Shown: in pieces, positions 58,466 to 64,000 of the stretch
How positions within the stretch are numbered: the first letter of the stretch is position 1
Layout of the letters: every line of letters starts with the position of its first letter
Assembly (NCBI RefSeq): GCF_040954835.1
Contig: NC_090697.1
Span: 16,050,001 to 16,114,000 of the forward strand
DNA from: Lepisosteus oculatus
Lineage: Eukaryota > Chordata > Actinopteri > Semionotiformes > Lepisosteidae
DNA: 64,000 bases
Direction of reading: 5' to 3'
Program-made: the position numbers and the translations under genes
The notes under the pieces: model-generated
Database searches by the model: none
What the model was told of the DNA's origin: nothing
The model's input: only the letters and a program-made list of their open reading frames with translations

Positions 58466-60965
58466 AAATTTTTAATAATTTAAAATAATCTAGTGAGCTT
58501 CTTAATGAAATTAATTATATTGAGAAGCTCTTTTCAAATTACACTACAGATTTGTAAACATGTCATATTGGTGATCTCAATTAAGAGGTAAATCTGTTTA
58601 AAAGCTTAGCAGTGACCACTGTCCTCATTTCACACAATTCAGAGTTCCATTAATTGTAGTTTGGTTTTTCAGACATTTCTATATCTCCCCTAGGACCCCC
58701 CTTCTCATCATCCCATCATAAGGGTCTTATGAACCCTGCTGCACACGTTTCAAAGGAAAATTTAAAATAACAATTGATTCGAAAAAAACTAACCATGGGT
58801 AAGAACATTTTGAAGATTGATGAGGAATACTAAATTTTCAAGTTAACTAAGAGATTTAAAAATTTAATTTCAAGCAGTCTTAAGTTAAATATACTAAATG
58901 TATAATGTGTAACGGAACTAATACTTTTTTGCTTAATAATCAGATAGTAATAGAAAACTGTAAAAGATTATACAATACGTAACTAAAATTAACAGGTAAA
59001 ATCTCAGAACATGTTCCACTCTTCATTACCTGCCCTCAAATAACCACAGATAATTGCTAAACAGTGCTAAGCCTGCTTTATGGGGTACAATGAAAGATGT
59101 ATTTTTAAACAGTCTCATATGCAATTCTGCAATTTCCCTCACGGGATCAATAAAGTACTGTATCTATCTATATAAAATGTACAATATTTCCATTAAAAAG
59201 GCTACCTTTGGTTTTCTAACAACAAAAATAAGATATAGTCAAGACAGTGAATAAGCAGATGTTTTCTTTTTACCTATTAATTGCTCATACCCAAAAGCAA
59301 CCTTTCTTCCAAGAAAACTCTGGCTGTATTGTGTTAACTTAAACCCAATGCATTACTATTTTAATTTGTCATGTAACGAATGGTTACTTATGTCTTTTAA
59401 CTGTACATACTAGATACTGTAGTACATTGTGCAACAGTATAGAAGTGGACTTGGTTATGTGCGAATTCTCAATGGTTCTCTGCACTGAATCCTCACAAAT
59501 GTGTAAAAGTAAATGTTAGTAATTTTAAAAATTAAACTCTAGGTCACTCTTGAGATTTTAATGCATGATTAAGAAGGGATATGACAGGTCTGTGGTCATC
59601 TGTGAGAGTAAGGCATGTGCTGCCTAGAAAGCTTTCCTGATTTAAAGTAAAATAATTGAATTTGTATTTGATTAGCTGTTCAAAGATAAAAACATTACCT
59701 CATGCAATGATTACCTGAAACTAGCTAAGAGATGTCACAGAGCTCAGAATACCGCATGTTTTTATACCACATGGATACCATCAGGAAGTTTGCTTGGATA
59801 CAGAAAACCTCTTCTGAGATAGAATCAAGGCTGGTACCTTTGATAAAGAGTGCGACAAATAGTTTAACAGTATTTCTTGAGGAAAATGTATGGTCATGTT
59901 TTTCATGAATTTGTAAAGCATCTCCATTTGAATAAAATCGATTTGTAAATTAAATCTTGTGTATACCATTCTCAATTTTTTATATAAACCAACATATGTT
60001 GTGATGTGTGGATTATTCTGTCTGTCTCTGAAATTTCTACCTTGCTAGAAATAGAAAGGTTAATAATTATTGCTGGAGTAGCATAATGTAGCTACAGTAT
60101 AGCTGTTTTAGTATCTCCTGTTCACAAATGATAGGGAGGGCGTCACAAACTGTATTTGTAAAACAACATCACTCACATTCATTTTCATCCCAACTCAAAT
60201 AAACAGCATCCCCTCCAAGATCTAACACTCACCTGTGCTGATTTAAATGCCTAAACATCATGACATTGTTTGTCCTAATTCCATAGGAGAACTGGGAGAG
60301 ACATCCTCCTGATTGACCATCAGTCTACAGGAAACAACACATTATTGATTGTCATTCTTGTTATTGCGAGCAGTTTTGTTGCTAGTTAACTAGTTAAATA
60401 CAAATCTATTTAAATATATCAAAATTAGATGTAATGAATTTCATTACCCTGGAGCACAAAGAGCATATTTGATTTGATTCTGAAAGTGAGACAGTAGATT
60501 GTTGTTAAAAGTGATTGGATAATTCTTCTTGGATAAGACTTCCTTCCAATGTTTATCAGCTGATCGGGATTCTTATACAACATTACATCACACTACAGTG
60601 AGGCCTTGGCAAGGGTTTATCATAAAGGAAATAGATGTCTCCATTCTCCTAACAAACCAACAGCACATGAGTAATTGACCAGGGACCTTTTAACATTCCC
60701 ATGTAAATACAGTCACAAAAACAGCTACATGTTAATCAAATCAAGCAAACATACTGCCAGTGATATCTGTAGATTCTGTTAGAGGAAGCATATCCACATT
60801 AACCAGTGAAAAGGAGGAAGGTCAAAGAACTTTTTCCAGATGCTGAACTTGGAAAGAAGCTCAGAAATGCTCATGACAATATGAAAGAAATATAAGTATC
60901 TGGAGCCCTATAATTTTGATGAGATGTCTGTCTGTATTCGCTTTTGTCACCTTTTGTTTCAGAAG
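58466..60965. other. Intergenic, mostly unrecognised
   Basis: No gene seen. Contains only the LINE tail listed separately and AT-rich DNA. Confidence 0.45.
59125..59172 (+). repeat. LINE 3' tail fragment
   Basis: GCAATTTCCCTCACGGGATC then AATAAAGTACTGTATCTATC is the plus-strand version of the 3' end of the LINE at 38.9 kb (there reversed); only about 45 bp remain. Confidence 0.6.
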
Positions 60966-60972
60966 CTTAAAG

Positions 60973-61167
60973 TATGCGCATCCATCCAACCATTTTCTAA
61001 TCACTTGTTCCAATTCATGGTTGCTAGGGGGTATAATTTTGCACTGTGCGAGGAAACTAGAGCTTCCGCAGAAAACCCATGTGAACAACGTCACCCAGAG
61101 GAAACTCCATGCAGACAGCACACCAGATCTGGATCTAACCATTGCACCACTGTGCCATCCCGTCACA
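60973..61167 (-). repeat. tRNA-headed SINE with internal deletion
   Basis: The 3' end CATCCAACCATTTTCTAATC at the left, a middle piece GCGAGGAAACTAGAGCTTCC, and the head at right (CATGCAGACAGCACACCAGA, ACCATTGCACCACTGTGCC). The block around the usual dinucleotide-rich centre is missing. Confidence 0.7.
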
Positions 61168-62944
61168 AGCTAATGTGTGCACACAAAACTCATCCCCTCA
61201 CTATACAACCTTGTGACCTTTGTGAAACTTGTGCAAGTTCAGAAACTGATGGAGCTTTTTGTACACATTATTTCTGATGTAAACATAACAGGATCACTGT
61301 AGGATAGTGTCTGATGTTATTTTACAATTCTGACTGCAAAAGCACAGCTCAATATACTGTATGTCATTTCCTGTCTCTGTGGAAATAACTCAGATTCGCC
61401 TTTGCTTATTTTTAGGCAGTCGGAGCACCACACTGAGGAAAAATGAATTTCCTTTTTTTGAAAATTAATGAATTTCTTGAAATGAAGGACAAGGAAAAGC
61501 TCAAAACCCAGAAGAGAAAACATCATCTAAAATGACAGAACTATAGTCTCCTTATCAGCCTAATTCTAGAAGCACCATTTGCTTTAAGGACGTGAGAAAC
61601 TTAAGTGTCCTGTCATTCTCTCATGTTTCTGGTATTTTTATGTCTGTGAATCACAAGGGGCCATATTCTCCTGTTTAACTTTTGTACAGATGGTCTTGTT
61701 ATTTGTTTAATCTAAGAATCTCATAAAGATCTGAATTCAAATGGTAGTAGTGAATCCTTATCATGGTGTTACCATTAGATTTTTTTAAGGGAGGATAACT
61801 GATACCTGTGATATGTGTCCTTTCCATAGGCATAATGGTCATTTCAGTACATGCTTTGTGCAACTCCTGTCCTGAATCATCATTTGAGTTCAAGCATGCA
61901 CACCAGTTTTGGTAGTGCAAGAGAGTATATAAGAGGGATGTTTTCTTAATAGCCCTAATGTTTTAAAGCAACATTAAATAAACTGTTACCTCATTCATTG
62001 TCATCTACGTTTTTCCTGTCAGTACACTATATCTCCTTCTCTGATCTTTACGTTGGTCAACAGTCCTCTTCTAGGTCTGTAAAGGCTCTTAAAGAAAATC
62101 TCTACACCATTTGTCTGAATTCATTTTTAGTCTCTACTCCTTTCATTTGGGAGCTCCTGCATTTTTATTTAATTAGCTCAGTGGCTGCACTTGTCAGTTC
62201 ATCAAGATGCCCTTCAATTAACATAGTCAGGGTCTGACAACTAGGGTGTGGATCATACCTGTAAGTGAGGAACGGAGATGAAACAAAAGACAGAAGAAGA
62301 CAAGACCCAGCACAACCCAATACCTGTCAGTCATCATACAATACTAGCCCTCTGAGTCATCAAGCAGTCCATATACAGTCGTACCAACAGGCCTGGAAAT
62401 AAGGGGCAAAACGTAGAGGAAGATAAACAACACACGCTGACACCTGCCAATTATCATGCAAAATTGATCCTCTGGGATCTGGCTGATACCTGTTACAGTT
62501 GCAAAACGATTTTGTCTATCGTTTTCAGGTTGTTCATTCGGGAACTGCTAGACGACACCCGATAGCTTCATCAAGAGATACTTTCAGCCTGGATTAGAAC
62601 ATAGAAATTTTGTAGTTTTCTGCCCACTAAAGACAAAAGATACATGACTTAAACAACTTCCAGTCCCTAGAATCTGCTCCCACAGCAATGTTGATGCATT
62701 TACAGTATGAAGGGAGAGTCCTGTTGGTGGTGATTTCTTATCTCTTAATAACACAATGTGTATTGTGATATAACTCATTGTTATCTCTGAATAACAGTAT
62801 TTTTTCTCTGTGGCATGAACAGACTACTTATTTTCTCATTGGAAGAGGAAAATTGTGCTGATCTAATTGATTCAAGTAAGTGAGCACTATTTGGGATACC
62901 TTTAAGGTCAAGATTTTTGTTCTCTAGATTCAGCCATCTCATTT
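61168..62944. other. Intergenic; weak internal repeat at 62.3 kb
   Basis: No gene seen. 62310-62360 (CAATACCTGTCAGTCATCAT, ACTAGCCCTCTG) and 62430-62480 (GACACCTGCCAATTATCATG, ATTGATCCTCTG) look like two diverged copies of one unit about 120 bp apart. Confidence 0.35.
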
Positions 62945-62949
62945 GTTAT

Positions 62950-64000
62950 AACGGAGGATTATTCCATGCTGAAAAGAGAAGAAAAGAAACAATGTTTCAG
63001 CTGTGGACCCTTCTCCGGGTGTGAGAAAGAGGAAAGTGAGCAGCATGGGAAAACAATATCTGGAAGCGGAGAGGAGGCAGGAGCAGGGGAGAAGCAGAGT
63101 GGGCACTTAGGTGGTGAGAAGTCAAGAGGGGTAAAGAGAGGTGTGAAGTCAAAACCTGCAAATGATTAGAGAGGATTAGAAGGAAATGAGTCCGTCGTTG
63201 AGAGAAGGGGGAAGGTGTGTATCTAGTTTCAGGACAATTTTGGTTCTGGATGTCTTTCTGTAATAGGAGATGAGAAACCCCTCTTTGAGAATGCAGACAG
63301 AGAGTTCAGTATGATCATGGCTGTAAGAAGTGAAATGAGAAACTACTGTATGGGCTTGGAGAGAGCTTTGATCCTCACAGCCCTGATGTGTTCCCTGAAA
63401 TGGTCTCCCAGTTTCCTTCCTGTCTCCCCAATGTAGATAGCTGGGCATTTTCTGCAAGAGATGCAGTAAATAAGGCTGCTGGAGGTATCAGATATCTTCT
63501 GAGAGATCCGGAATTGTCCTGAGGGGCCCTGAGGGGTGTTGGGGTGGTGGGGAAGCACCAATGAAATTCTATTGTGAGGCCGGGAGTTCCTGAGTTGATG
63601 ATCAGAGGGCTGTTTTTGGCTCGGGTGAGGGCCTTGTCAATAACATGGGTGGGGTATCCTCTGTTGATGAAAAATCAGAGTGCATTTTGAGGGCTTGGTT
63701 TTGGAAATCCATGTCATCACTGCAGAGTTGTCAGAGCCTGAGGAACTGTGAAAAGAGGAGATAACTTTTAGTTTGTCTGGAGTGAAATGAGCTGTACAGG
63801 AGACAGCTGTGAATTAGATGTGAATCCGTGGTTTTGTAATAGACAGAAGTAGAGAGTTGTGGATTGTTAATGGGTAGGTTTATGTCTAGAAACGGAAGAG
63901 TAGTGGAAGATATGTTAACTGTGTACTTAAGGGATGGGTGGAAGTTGGTGAAGTGATGCAGAAAGTGCTCTAGCTGGTCGTTAGAGCATGTGGCAGAACC
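62950..64000 (-). mobile_element. Penelope-like retroelement, continues off the right edge
   Basis: Second copy, in the same orientation as that at 12.4 kb. At the left is the 3' end (TTATTCCATGCTGAAAAGAG, terminal motif CAGCTGTGGACCCTTCTCC). On the minus strand 63561-63343 reads SSLIYCISCRKCPAIYIGET then GRKLGDHFREH, a clear GIY-YIG endonuclease start with the Cys pair; 63457-63176 continues in another frame with VSHFTSYSHDHTELSVCILK. To the right are linker and RT-thumb sequences parallel to those of the first copy. Frameshifts between pieces make this copy inactive, but its GIY-YIG motif is better preserved. Confidence 0.9.

Noticed and set aside
1..64000. CRISPR arrays, operons, prokaryotic defence or phage modules
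   Set aside because: Splice sites, SINEs and LINEs show vertebrate nuclear DNA. No regularly spaced direct repeats of CRISPR type were seen.

Overview
This window is nuclear DNA from a vertebrate, most likely a ray-finned fish. The reasons are split genes with GT-AG introns, low gene density, and several SINE, LINE, Tc1, hAT and Penelope-like families. The repeat set looks to me like that of a non-teleost lineage such as gar or bowfin, but that is an impression from memory and was not searched. No prokaryotic gene, operon or CRISPR array is present.

Layout. (1) 604-731, minus strand: the first coding exon of an F-box gene with an FBXO25-type N-terminus; the rest lies beyond the left edge, and its promoter is probably near 1.2-1.3 kb. 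(2) 1.3-27.3 kb: intergenic DNA with a LINE 3' end (5.5-6.2 kb), 5S-derived SINEs (4.9, 8.5 and 16 kb), a zinc-knuckle LINE terminus (10.8-11.2 kb), a Penelope-like element (12.4-13.7 kb), an intact-ended short hAT (14.4-15.3 kb), a degraded Tc1 element (19.5-20.3 kb), and tRNA-headed SINEs. (3) 27.4-28.5 kb, minus strand: an intact single-exon FAM110 gene, probably fam110c, inside a CpG-rich block. (4) 28.7-49.4 kb: intergenic DNA with a second Tc1 copy carrying a nested SINE, a LINE C-terminus and many SINEs. (5) 49.5-57.65 kb, plus strand: a nine-exon SLC22-family transporter of 480 residues, assembled here with every intron GT-AG and all phases consistent. Its introns hold several SINEs. 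(6) 57.7-64 kb: repeats, including a diverged direct repeat at 58.0/58.4 kb and a second Penelope-like element running off the right edge.

The three genes have no evident shared pathway: protein ubiquitination (FBXO25), a centrosome/microtubule-associated FAM110 protein, and membrane transport (SLC22). From memory, FBXO25 and FAM110C also lie on one chromosome in chicken, so the linkage may be ancestral. The most interesting material is in the mobile elements: a SINE family with a 5S-rRNA-like head in long and short forms, a second SINE family sharing its central block, Penelope-like ends with a recurrent hammerhead-like core, and an SLC22 gene whose first coding exon begins about 110 bp from a SINE. 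I saw no clearly new multi-gene system.
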